Below, piece by piece: positions 37,777 through 45,289 of a stretch of 45,289 nt of DNA. The DNA lies in IMG/VR virus record IMGVR_UViG_3300031999_000050, positions 1 to 45,289 of that record; one strand, written 5' to 3'. The translations under genes and the position numbers were made by a program. A model generated the notes under the pieces. It worked only from the letters and a program-made list of their open reading frames with translations. It had not been told where the DNA came from and did not search any database. Within the stretch, counting starts at the first letter, position 1, and each line of letters opens with the position of its first letter. The stretch comes from a virus.

Positions 37777-40700
37777 TTATCTCCGGCCACCCAGCAACTC
37801 CCAGGGATCGCCGGTCTCGATCAGGTGGATGATCCGCCCCGCGGCCACGCCGGGAAGCCCCAGCATCTTCATCAGCTCCGGCACCACTGATAGGAAGCCG
37901 TCCGCCCAGTCCTGAAGGTCTCCACCTTTCTCCAGGTGTTTGCCAACCGCCAGGGCCGCTCGGGCGACTCCGGGAATGAGATTCACGCCACGGCCGCTCC
38001 ACCAGTAGCCCTGAAGGCCGGTCAGCACATCGTTGCCAACCAGCGGGATCCCGGAAATGAATTGCCCTACCAGGTCCAAGGCCCATTCCTTCGGATCCTC
38101 CGGTAGCCGTTTCCGTCCAATCAGCCCAATGCCCAACCCCGTCAAGGAAAGGGCCAGAGCGTCAGCCAGCGCATGCAGGATCTTGCCCTGCCGAATATCC
38201 ATCGGAATGTCCGCGGTGGTCATGTTCCAAATCTGATTGAGCTGCCGGGTGAACATCAGGAACATGTGGGCTGCCCGGTCCTGATACATCAGGGGCAGGT
38301 CCTTGATCCGGCCGGAGGGTTGGGTCCGCAGGGTCGACTTCTGCGCGGCCTGGATGGCTTCCGCCTCGCTCATCTTGGCGGCGATGCTCTTATCATATAC
38401 GGCCTTCCAACCCACAAGCCGGGTCCACATGTCGATAGCCTCCAGGGGCTTCATGCCGATCTTGGCCACGACGTCCTGGAATTGCTGGAAGGCATTCTGC
38501 CCGAAGCGCCGCCGGAGGTTCTCCAGGACCGGATCCATGGAGGCGTGTTTCACTTGTGGATCCCGGGATGTGACGAACTCATAGAGCGCCTTGGGGTTGC
38601 GGACCCATTCGGCCAGGGCGCTCATCATGTGCATGGGCCCGGCATCCGCCAGGTACAGCATCGGCCCGGTGAGATTGTTCAGCAGGCTGTTGAGGTTGAA
38701 GGCCAGGGCGCCCAGGGTGACGTTGGAGCGCAGCGCATCCATCAGTGGCATCCGGAGTTCGTTTGCCCGGAAGGCGCCTGGGTTAGCCACCTCGTTGATG
38801 TAGGTGTTGATGGCCTTGTTCCAGTCCCGGCCGAAGCGGCTGGCGATCGTCTCCACCAGATTCGGGTCCCGGGTGAAAATGTTCTGCAGGCGTCGGGCCA
38901 GCTTCCAATGGCTGATGTAGTGCTCCTGCTTTTCGATCTGCTCGAAGAAGATCGCGGTAGCCCCCAGGCGCATGGGCCGGCGGTGTTCGTCGGCGATGTT
39001 CATGCGTTCGATCAGGAAGCCTTTGGCCGGGTAGCCGCGGCGGGCCCCCGCACGCGTGAGTAGATCGCTGGAAATCTCCTGGGCGATGGCATCGTAGGTG
39101 CCCTCCCGGGCCCGGATCGGGAAGTAATTCTCGACCTTGTGCGAGGCTCGGTTCTTGTCCTCGATGTAGGCCCGGTTCAGGCGCTCGAAATTGTCCCCGG
39201 CAAACACGGTCAGCATATAGTCACCCCAGGCGACTTGCTCTTTAGTCAACTGGCCGACCAGTTCGACCACTTCCACGGCGTTGACTTTGTTCCCGTGGAT
39301 CAGGGTTGCCCGCTCGTCCTCGTTTTTGATGGCCAAGTACATATGGATCACTTGGTCCACCGTGTAGCGCACCCCGTCCTTGGTCGCCAGAGGCTGGGTC
39401 AAATCCCGGGGCTTGATCCCCAGCTCCTTCAGCTTGGCCTTGGCCGGCTCCGCGATCAGATCCACGGCGCGCAACTCCTCGTCCAGGGTCTTATTGACTT
39501 CGGTGGTCAGCCAGGTCTCCGCCGTGGGCCCCATCATCCGGGCCAGGCGCAGCATGTTCAAGGTATGGGCCTGGATGAAGCGCTTGGCTCCACCCCGCAT
39601 CTTCTTCTCCGCGGTAATCGAACCCTTGGCGCGCATCCCCTCGAAAGGCCGCTTCAAGATCTCGATCTTGATTCCCTCCTGGGCCTTGGCGACGATCTTG
39701 CGCTCCTCCAGGAACGCCATGCTGCGTTTCAGGCGACCCTCCGAACGCAGGTCCCGGATCTGCTTGTCAAAGGCCTCCAGCTCGCCGTAACTCATGGAGC
39801 CGAGGAAGCGCTTTGCTAGAAAGCGCCTGGTGTCCGAAGAAGGCGGCTCATTAGGGTGGGTGGCGTAGTAGTAGCGCACGCGCGCTTGCGTTTTAACCAG
39901 GCGCTTACTGGGTCGGGGGTCCACACCCTCTTGCATGTCCTGGATCTTCATCGCCTCCTCGTAGTTGATCGCCGCCGAGGGCGACTTGAGGGCCGTGTGC
40001 ACGATTTGGACGATACGCTCCCGCACCGGTTCCAATTCTTTCTTGTCTTTCTGCTGCATGATGTCGGCCACATTGAGCGTTCGGTACGGCTCCAGTCCTT
40101 CCCCGGGCTGCTTGGGAAGACGCCGCTTCAGTGCGGCCTCGTAGAGACGAGCGCCTTCATAGTCCGCAGTTTCCTCGGTGAGGGCCCGCTCGAAGGCCTC
40201 TTTCCACTTCCGCGGTTGGGTGACCATCTTCCGGACCAGCTCCCCGTAGGCCTCCTCGCTCAACGTGCCCTCGGCGGTGATCTTGCGGTAAATCGGGGCG
40301 AGCAATTTCAAGGCCTCCGGCGGCACATTCGGGTTACTCACGGCCTCGAGGACCTGGTTCTCCACGTCCTCCTTGCTCAGGCCCTCCAGGAAGCGTTGGA
40401 CTTCCTCATCGGCGGGTGTCTGCGGCGAGGTCTCGAACTGTTGCTGGTAGAACTCGGCTGGCTTCTCCTGGCCGGGCAACTCCACGGCTTTCATGTCGCG
40501 GGCGAAGTCCTCCGCATTCTCCGTCCCAGCCACCCGGGCCAGTTGGACTTCTTCCTGGATTTCCTGGACTTCGGCCTCCTGCAGGCCGCTGGCGATGATT
40601 CGCAGGGCTTCCGCCTGTGCCTCTGGGGTCTCCGCCTTCACGCCGGGCAGGATCTCCAGCTCTCGGTCCACCGCGTCGGCCACCTCTGCGGCACGCACGA

Positions 40701-42219
40701 TCTCCTCCGGCCGAACCTCGGCGCTTTCGGCCATCATATCCAGCTTCCGCAGAGTCTGTGCAGCTTTCTTCGGCGCGATCGGCTCCTGCTGGGAAAGCAG
40801 ACTCTTCGCTTCACTGACCGCTCGCTCGAGGGGGGAGAGGGTGACCGGCGCTTCCACCCCCAGTTGCGTCGCGCGGCGCTGCTGGGCGAATTGGCGAATA
40901 TCCGCGGCCCCGCCCATGACGTGGCCCGGGATCCCGAGCACGGCCAGTGCAGGAGCAGAATGAATGAAGGTGTTGGCCAGGCGCTTCAGGTCCTCCTGGA
41001 AGGCCTCGAACTCGCCAACAGAGGCTTCCAGCTCCCAGGGCAGGCCCTGGGTGATCACGTTGGCCAGCTGGGGGTTGGTGCGAGGATCGGCGAGCGTCGC
41101 CCGTCGACTGACCAGGTAGTTGGCCATGTCCTGCGCCAGGCCCTCGCTGGTGATGTCCAGCAGTTCCTGAATCAGTTCTTCTGAAACCTCTCGGGTCCAG
41201 TAACGGCCGAAGGACTTCATGCGCTCCAGGATCAGCCGGCCCACGGTGCCGTCCTTCAGCACTTTATCGATCCGCCGGCCTAAAGCCTTGTTCAGGACCT
41301 GTTGAACTCCCGGGAAAGTCTCGGCAACTTGGCCGATCTGCACGACCTCTACTGCGGCATTGGCCGCCCCGAAAACCGCGGACACCAACTGCACGACGGC
41401 CTGGGGGATGGGCTCACCATTCTCATCCCGCAGGCGACTGAGGGTCAGCCAGCTGCGCCCGCGGGCCTGCCGGAAGGAATACGAGGCCATGCCCGCGCCG
41501 AAGCCGAATAGAAAGCCGCCCGCGGCCGCCGGACCCGCGCCCACTCCGCCAACTCCCAAGCCGGCCAGGGCCCCCACCGCGGCAGTGCCTGCGCCCATGA
41601 TGGTCCCTTCGCGCATGCTGCCGGCGATGCCCGGTAGAATCTGACCCACATCCCAGACCATTTGATGTAGGAAATCGGAATCCTCCCCGGGGGTCAGCGC
41701 GAAAATCTGTTCCTCCAACTCCTGAATGCGAGTCCAACGGCTGGTGGGAGATTTGCCCGCCAAGACTTCCAGACTCAGTTGAAAGGCTTCGTCATACAAC
41801 TTCTCGGCCAACAGGCCCGCTTGCACGCCTTCGTAGCCGGAGCGGGCGCCGCTCTTGACCGTATCCAGGAGCCGCGGGAAAAACCCCTTCTGTGTGACCC
41901 GCTCGTCACCAGTGAGTTGCTGCGCCACTTGGTCGCGGATCTCGTAGGCCTGCGTCGGCGGGAGGTTCAGGGCGCGGGAGAAAGCCAGGGAATTAACCAG
42001 ACCCGATTGCTCCTCCTCGGGGTTTTCGCCTTCACTGATCGCAGCCTGAAGCTGGCCGGCCAGGGTGGCGCGACGTTGAAACTCCGCAAGGTTCGGGTCC
42101 TGAGACTGGCGAATCAAGCCCGGTGGATCCAGCCTGTCGGCGGATGGCTCGGCGGGTGTACGGACAAGCCCAGGCGGGGGCGGTACTATTTCAACAATGA
42201 CTTGCTTTCGATCACCCAT
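37777..42219 (-). CDS. Large internal virion protein (1480 aa)
   Basis: Third of the internal protein genes and the largest gene held wholly in the window. It has a Pro-rich N-terminus, a Gly/Ala-rich hydrophobic stretch at ~205-255 (GTAAVGALAGLGVGGVGAGP and AAGGFLFGFGAGMASYSF), and long helices. The C-terminal part has membrane-prone segments (LALSLTGLGIGLIG, WALDLVGQFISGIPLV). This architecture suits podovirus ejection proteins (T7 gp16 role) that cross the host envelope as a DNA channel. No lytic transglycosylase motif was seen. Its start overlaps the previous gene by 34 nt. Confidence 0.65.
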   Translation of the reverse strand: MGDRKQVIVEIVPPPPGLVRTPAEPSADRLDPPGLIRQSQDPNLAEFQRRATLAGQLQAAISEGENPEEEQSGLVNSLAFSRALNLPPTQAYEIRDQVAQQLTGDERVTQKGFFPRLLDTVKSGARSGYEGVQAGLLAEKLYDEAFQLSLEVLAGKSPTSRWTRIQELEEQIFALTPGEDSDFLHQMVWDVGQILPGIAGSMREGTIMGAGTAAVGALAGLGVGGVGAGPAAAGGFLFGFGAGMASYSFRQARGRSWLTLSRLRDENGEPIPQAVVQLVSAVFGAANAAVEVVQIGQVAETFPGVQQVLNKALGRRIDKVLKDGTVGRLILERMKSFGRYWTREVSEELIQELLDITSEGLAQDMANYLVSRRATLADPRTNPQLANVITQGLPWELEASVGEFEAFQEDLKRLANTFIHSAPALAVLGIPGHVMGGAADIRQFAQQRRATQLGVEAPVTLSPLERAVSEAKSLLSQQEPIAPKKAAQTLRKLDMMAESAEVRPEEIVRAAEVADAVDRELEILPGVKAETPEAQAEALRIIASGLQEAEVQEIQEEVQLARVAGTENAEDFARDMKAVELPGQEKPAEFYQQQFETSPQTPADEEVQRFLEGLSKEDVENQVLEAVSNPNVPPEALKLLAPIYRKITAEGTLSEEAYGELVRKMVTQPRKWKEAFERALTEETADYEGARLYEAALKRRLPKQPGEGLEPYRTLNVADIMQQKDKKELEPVRERIVQIVHTALKSPSAAINYEEAMKIQDMQEGVDPRPSKRLVKTQARVRYYYATHPNEPPSSDTRRFLAKRFLGSMSYGELEAFDKQIRDLRSEGRLKRSMAFLEERKIVAKAQEGIKIEILKRPFEGMRAKGSITAEKKMRGGAKRFIQAHTLNMLRLARMMGPTAETWLTTEVNKTLDEELRAVDLIAEPAKAKLKELGIKPRDLTQPLATKDGVRYTVDQVIHMYLAIKNEDERATLIHGNKVNAVEVVELVGQLTKEQVAWGDYMLTVFAGDNFERLNRAYIEDKNRASHKVENYFPIRAREGTYDAIAQEISSDLLTRAGARRGYPAKGFLIERMNIADEHRRPMRLGATAIFFEQIEKQEHYISHWKLARRLQNIFTRDPNLVETIASRFGRDWNKAINTYINEVANPGAFRANELRMPLMDALRSNVTLGALAFNLNSLLNNLTGPMLYLADAGPMHMMSALAEWVRNPKALYEFVTSRDPQVKHASMDPVLENLRRRFGQNAFQQFQDVVAKIGMKPLEAIDMWTRLVGWKAVYDKSIAAKMSEAEAIQAAQKSTLRTQPSGRIKDLPLMYQDRAAHMFLMFTRQLNQIWNMTTADIPMDIRQGKILHALADALALSLTGLGIGLIGRKRLPEDPKEWALDLVGQFISGIPLVGNDVLTGLQGYWWSGRGVNLIPGVARAALAVGKHLEKGGDLQDWADGFLSVVPELMKMLGLPGVAAGRIIHLIETGDPWELLGGRR

Positions 42220-44243
42220 TTCTCACCATCCCAGAAACGCCAGGCTCCTTCGTCGAAGATCCACCAATAGCGGCCATCCGAAAATGCTGGTTTGCCGTCC
42301 ACCATGGCGCTGTCTGCGGGTTCCCGGCCTTTCAACTCGCGGAAGTTCTGCCGTAGTTGCTTCTCAGTTTGCTGCACGGGGGCTGCCGCAGGTGCCCGAG
42401 GCTCGGGAACCGCCAGGGTCTTCAGAAGATCTTTCACCCGCCGAGTCTTCAGGCCGGACAACAGCGTCATCGACTGCTGCATCAGGTCTATTTTTTCGTT
42501 CTTGGCGCCCTCTTGGAGCGCAAGTAGCATCCGGTCCCGCTCACTCATCAGCCGATACATTTGCTCCGTTGGCCCCTTCTTCCGGTTTCCTTCAAGTTCT
42601 TTGATCTGCGGATCGTAGAAGACGCGGATGCGCTCCTCGGCCATCTTCAACTCTCGCGTGCGCAGGTCCGTACCTTTGGCCAATTCCTCCTGCTTGGCTT
42701 TGATCCGCGAACCCATCAACTGGAAGGTTTCCTCTTCGATGCCCGGCAGAGCCTTGTTCCGTTCATTTTGCGGATAGTTGCGCCACCGCCACTGATCCAC
42801 CCGCCGCACCTCATCGGCGCTCACCTCCGGATTGTCCATGATGCCGGAGAAGTAGCGGTAATATTCCAGCTGCAATTCCGCGGCGCTCTTGCCCGTGGAC
42901 TTGGCAGCCCGGGCCTCGGCCTGCGCTTCGGCCTGCTGCAACTCGTTGAATAATTGCTGATGTTCTTCCCGGCCCTCCTTGCTGGGGAACTTCTTCAGGA
43001 ATCCGGCCAACTCCTCCCGCATACCGGCAAGCCGCCGATCACGCAGCCGGCCCCATAGCCGGTTGGCCTCCCGGTCGAAGTCGCCGACTTCCCCGCCGGT
43101 CTGCAAACGCTGAAGTTGCTCGCTGTAGCGGCGCACGTCGGGATCCACCCGGCCCATGCGGTCCACCGCGTAGCCGCCGTCCACCAACTCCTGCAGGTAG
43201 CGCTGGGCCAAGTCCTTGTCGCCAGCCTTCAAGGCATCCTCGACGGTTTTCAGAAGATCGTTGCTGTAGGCTTCGCGGTCCTTCTCGGCGGCCTCCGCGC
43301 GGGTGGCCAGGATCTGCTCCACCTTCGTGCGGTCGTCGGGCGTGAACCCCATGTCCCGGCCGTGCTTCTGTCGGAACTGCTCCTGAAGATCCCCGCCCTC
43401 CAGCTGATCCATGCTGGTCAGCCGGCCAGCGGCAATCTCCTCTTGGGCGAAACTCAACACGGCGCTCTTCCGGCTCCAGTCGGCCAGCTCCTCGGCCTTC
43501 CGGCGGTTGGCCAGTTCGTTGGCGGCCTGCGTGGCCAACTGATTACGCCGTTCCGGGGTCAGGAAGTAACGCTCTCCCGACTCCAGCTCCATGGCAAATT
43601 TGTCCCGGGCTTCATCGGACAATAACCAGGCCGGCCCCTGGTCGCCCAAGAGGCGGGCGTAATCCAGAGCTTGACCTTCCATCAGTTCCGAGATTCCGGT
43701 TTCCATGAGCTTCACCAGGTCGGAGTCCACAAACTCCCGCGCTTCCTTACTCTGCCGCAGCTCCGAAAGCAGCCGCTCCCGGTCCCGGTCCCGGATCGCC
43801 TGATTGATGCCCTGCAAGCGCACAGTGCGCGCGTGCTCGATGGTCCGCGAGTCGGAGATCTTGCCGATTGTCTCGGTCCAGTCCTGCCGCAGGTTTTTCA
43901 GCTGTGTTTCGATCTCCCGCCTGGCCCGCGGCAGCTTTAGGCCTCCTTGCAGTTCCTCGCGCAGGCCGCTGAAGAAGCTATCGAACTTCTGCCCGTAGGA
44001 GGCATAGTCCGGGTCGCGCTCCAGGTCGCTCGAGAAGCTGCGCCAGCGGTCCCGGGCCTTCACCACCGCGTCGTTGACCTGGTTGTTGTTGGCCAGGTCG
44101 AAGAGCCTGCCGGCGAACTGGAAACCGATCTGCTCGACTCCGGCCGCCAGCTGACTCTGAGCCCGGGCCTCCGCGCCCGCGATGCCGCGGCGGCTGGGCT
44201 TGTGGGGAGGGGCTACCTGCGGGTTGTAGATCGGGATCGCCAT
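42186..44243 (-). CDS. Internal virion protein, helical (685 aa)
   Basis: MAIPIYNPQVAPPHKPSRRG start, then mainly charged helices (KARDRWRSFSSDLERDPDYA, LPRARREIETQLKNLRQDWT). The size and place (between the small gp14-like gene and the 1480-residue gene) suit the second ejection protein (T7 gp15 role). The last residues (AFSDGRYWWIFDEGAWRFWD) are aromatic-rich and could cap or contact the large protein. Confidence 0.65.
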   Translation of the reverse strand: MAIPIYNPQVAPPHKPSRRGIAGAEARAQSQLAAGVEQIGFQFAGRLFDLANNNQVNDAVVKARDRWRSFSSDLERDPDYASYGQKFDSFFSGLREELQGGLKLPRARREIETQLKNLRQDWTETIGKISDSRTIEHARTVRLQGINQAIRDRDRERLLSELRQSKEAREFVDSDLVKLMETGISELMEGQALDYARLLGDQGPAWLLSDEARDKFAMELESGERYFLTPERRNQLATQAANELANRRKAEELADWSRKSAVLSFAQEEIAAGRLTSMDQLEGGDLQEQFRQKHGRDMGFTPDDRTKVEQILATRAEAAEKDREAYSNDLLKTVEDALKAGDKDLAQRYLQELVDGGYAVDRMGRVDPDVRRYSEQLQRLQTGGEVGDFDREANRLWGRLRDRRLAGMREELAGFLKKFPSKEGREEHQQLFNELQQAEAQAEARAAKSTGKSAAELQLEYYRYFSGIMDNPEVSADEVRRVDQWRWRNYPQNERNKALPGIEEETFQLMGSRIKAKQEELAKGTDLRTRELKMAEERIRVFYDPQIKELEGNRKKGPTEQMYRLMSERDRMLLALQEGAKNEKIDLMQQSMTLLSGLKTRRVKDLLKTLAVPEPRAPAAAPVQQTEKQLRQNFRELKGREPADSAMVDGKPAFSDGRYWWIFDEGAWRFWDGEKWVIESKSLLK

Positions 44244-44251
44244 GACTTCTC

Positions 44252-44695
44252 CTACTTGGCGGCCGGCCGCGGGATGAGCATGCTCGCGCCCGATGCCAAG
44301 CTCCCCAGAAGGCTGCCCCAGACCTGGTAGGGCCGGGTCTTCTTATACATCTCCGCCTCCGCCTCCAGGGCCTCCGCACCCCATTCCCCCGCTTGCCGCA
44401 TGCGGCGGACGTCCTCAGTCATTCGCGCGCCAGTTTCACTCAAGAGGGCCAGCGGCGAGCCGCTACTGAGTTTCACCCCCGAACGCCCGATCAGCGCCTG
44501 CTGCGTACCCAGGAACTGTTTCTGTTGGGTCTGGAGGTCCTCGACCCTCCACTGCGTTTCCACGCGCGTCTGTGCGGCCTCATCCCGGGCCGCGGCCTCC
44601 TGGGCTTTGCTCGCCTCGGATTCGGCCTTGGCCTTCAACCCGCCTCCGATGATGGCGGCGCCGGCGGCGATGATTCCTGCGATGATCCAGAACAT
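44252..44695 (-). CDS. Internal virion protein, small (T7 gp14-like role)
   Basis: 147 residues. MFWIIAGIIAAGAAIIGGGL hydrophobic start, then a charged helix (KAESEASKAQEAAARDEAAQ), SSGSPLALLSE and a C-terminal LLGSLASGASMLI. First internal protein gene after the nozzle, where gp14-like ejection proteins (outer-membrane pore) are encoded. Stop lies 8 nt before the next start. Confidence 0.7.
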   Translation of the reverse strand: MFWIIAGIIAAGAAIIGGGLKAKAESEASKAQEAAARDEAAQTRVETQWRVEDLQTQQKQFLGTQQALIGRSGVKLSSGSPLALLSETGARMTEDVRRMRQAGEWGAEALEAEAEMYKKTRPYQVWGSLLGSLASGASMLIPRPAAK

Positions 44696-44699
44696 CTCT

Positions 44700-45289
44700 C
44701 TACTCTCCCGCCACTATCTCGGCCACGATTCCCAGCACCGTCATCGGTAACGGTTGGTCTTGCACGATCATGATGCTTCCCTCCCTGCTGAAAGCGCCTC
44801 CGATCCGCACCTCCTGCGGACCCGTCAACAGCGTGTCGCTGGCGTAGCGAATGTTCTTGAGACTGCCGGCGTCCGCTCCGATCCTGCCGCCGCGACTCTT
44901 GTACAGCAACAGCGTGGCCTCGGGAATGCGCACTGGAGAGAAGCCGCCTAAACGTTGCGTCCAGAGGCGGCCGGTGTAGGGCAGGCCCACGTGGATCTTG
45001 GCCGCGTACTCGTCGATGGTGATCGAATCAGCATCCGAGATCATCACCCGATTACCCGTGCCGCTGCAGGCCACCGTTGCGAAGAGCCCGTTGCCGTAGG
45101 CCACGGAGAACCAGTTGTTGTTCGCGGCACTGTTGCGGATCGTCCAAGTGATCCCGTCCGGCGAGGTCATGACCCGGTCGCCCGTGCCGGTACCGGCCAC
45201 CGCTACGAAGACCCCGTTGCCGTAAGCCACGCCGTACCAGTCGTTGTCCGCGGCGCTGCTGCGGATCGTCCAAGTAATCCCGTCCGGTG
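44700..45289 (-). CDS. Tail nozzle protein (T7 gp12-like), C-terminal part; continues from base 1
   Basis: This is the end of the gene that starts at 3159. The first 101 bases on this strand (45289-45189) duplicate bases 101-1. The segment carries the last two 42-residue GITWTIR repeats and then the conserved nozzle C-terminus (HVGLPYTGRLW, FSPVRIPEATLLLYKS), ending in GIVAEIVAGE. The ATG at 45230 is only an in-frame internal methionine, not a real start. The following gene (internal virion protein, start 44695) lies 4 nt downstream, so the structural operon is continuous across the join. The frame is preserved exactly over the join (3648 nt in total, divisible by three), which supports the circular reading. 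Confidence 0.85.
   Translation of the reverse strand, partial: PDGITWTIRSSAADNDWYGVAYGNGVFVAVAGTGTGDRVMTSPDGITWTIRNSAANNNWFSVAYGNGLFATVACSGTGNRVMISDADSITIDEYAAKIHVGLPYTGRLWTQRLGGFSPVRIPEATLLLYKSRGGRIGADAGSLKNIRYASDTLLTGPQEVRIGGAFSREGSIMIVQDQPLPMTVLGIVAEIVAGE
45189..45289. repeat. Terminal direct repeat of the contig (right copy)
   Basis: Identical to bases 1-101. When the copies are merged the tail nozzle gene becomes one uninterrupted frame. Confidence 0.9.

Noticed and set aside
39856-41184. 442-residue plus-strand frame
   Set aside because: Antisense of the 1480-residue internal virion protein, with shadow-like composition and no start signal.
1-45289. Diversity-generating retroelement as in BPP-1
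   Set aside because: Head genes look BPP-1-like, but no reverse transcriptase and no template/variable repeat pair was seen. The nozzle arrays are tandem, not dispersed.
1-45289. CRISPR array
   Set aside because: The direct repeats seen are coding tandem repeats without unique spacers, and no cas genes are present.

Overview
The window is a complete, circularly closed genome of a temperate podovirus-type phage (short-tailed dsDNA phage), about 45.2 kb and GC-rich. Its first 101 bases are repeated exactly as its last 101 bases, and one long reading frame runs in register across that join, so the unique length is about 45,188 bp. Spanin-like lysis genes (inner-membrane anchor plus periplasmic coiled coil) point to a Gram-negative, double-membraned host. 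The host genus cannot be told from the sequence. The attachment site carries the 3' half of a tRNA-Gly(TCC) gene, so integration into that host gene is expected.

Layout. Nearly all genes lie on the minus strand and are tightly packed, many joined by ATGA or GTGA overlaps. Read in transcription order from the early promoter (about 29.56 kb, leftward): AbrB-like regulator, HTH protein, ParB-like protein, zinc-finger protein, ERF annealing protein, RecB-like exonuclease, HNH nucleases, a stand-alone CHC2 zinc finger, an MT-A70 methyltransferase with a candidate endonuclease, a replication initiator with a putative internal origin, then small genes, a radical-SAM protein, terminase small subunit, terminase large subunit carrying an intein, portal, Bbp19-like, scaffold, glycosyltransferase-methyltransferase, major capsid protein, Bbp16-like cement protein, tail adaptor (gp11-like) and tail nozzle (gp12-like). 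The nozzle gene crosses the contig ends and is followed by three internal virion proteins (44.7 to 37.8 kb). Next come accessory virion proteins, the holin/spanin cassette and a tail-collar fibre (37.7 to 32.3 kb). The only rightward genes (29.6 to 32.3 kb) form the lysogeny region: Arc-like regulator, membrane protein, attP, integrase and an integrase-linked protein.

The head genes have the order and families of Bordetella phage BPP-1-like podoviruses (portal, Bbp19, scaffold, capsid, Bbp16). No phage DNA or RNA polymerase or helicase was seen, so replication probably recruits the host machinery through the initiator protein, with ERF plus exonuclease for recombination.

Most notable: (1) an intein inserted in the nuclease active site of the terminase, whose HNH endonuclease is encoded in a different reading frame from the intein, with its own ribosome binding site; (2) a tail nozzle protein of 1215 residues carrying an inserted seven-unit beta-propeller-like domain and six 42-residue repeats; (3) two overlapping spanin-like genes in different frames; (4) a two-domain glycosyltransferase-methyltransferase between scaffold and capsid genes; (5) iteron-like repeats beside an AT-rich palindrome inside the initiator gene; (6) a methyltransferase/nuclease pair resembling a restriction-modification unit.
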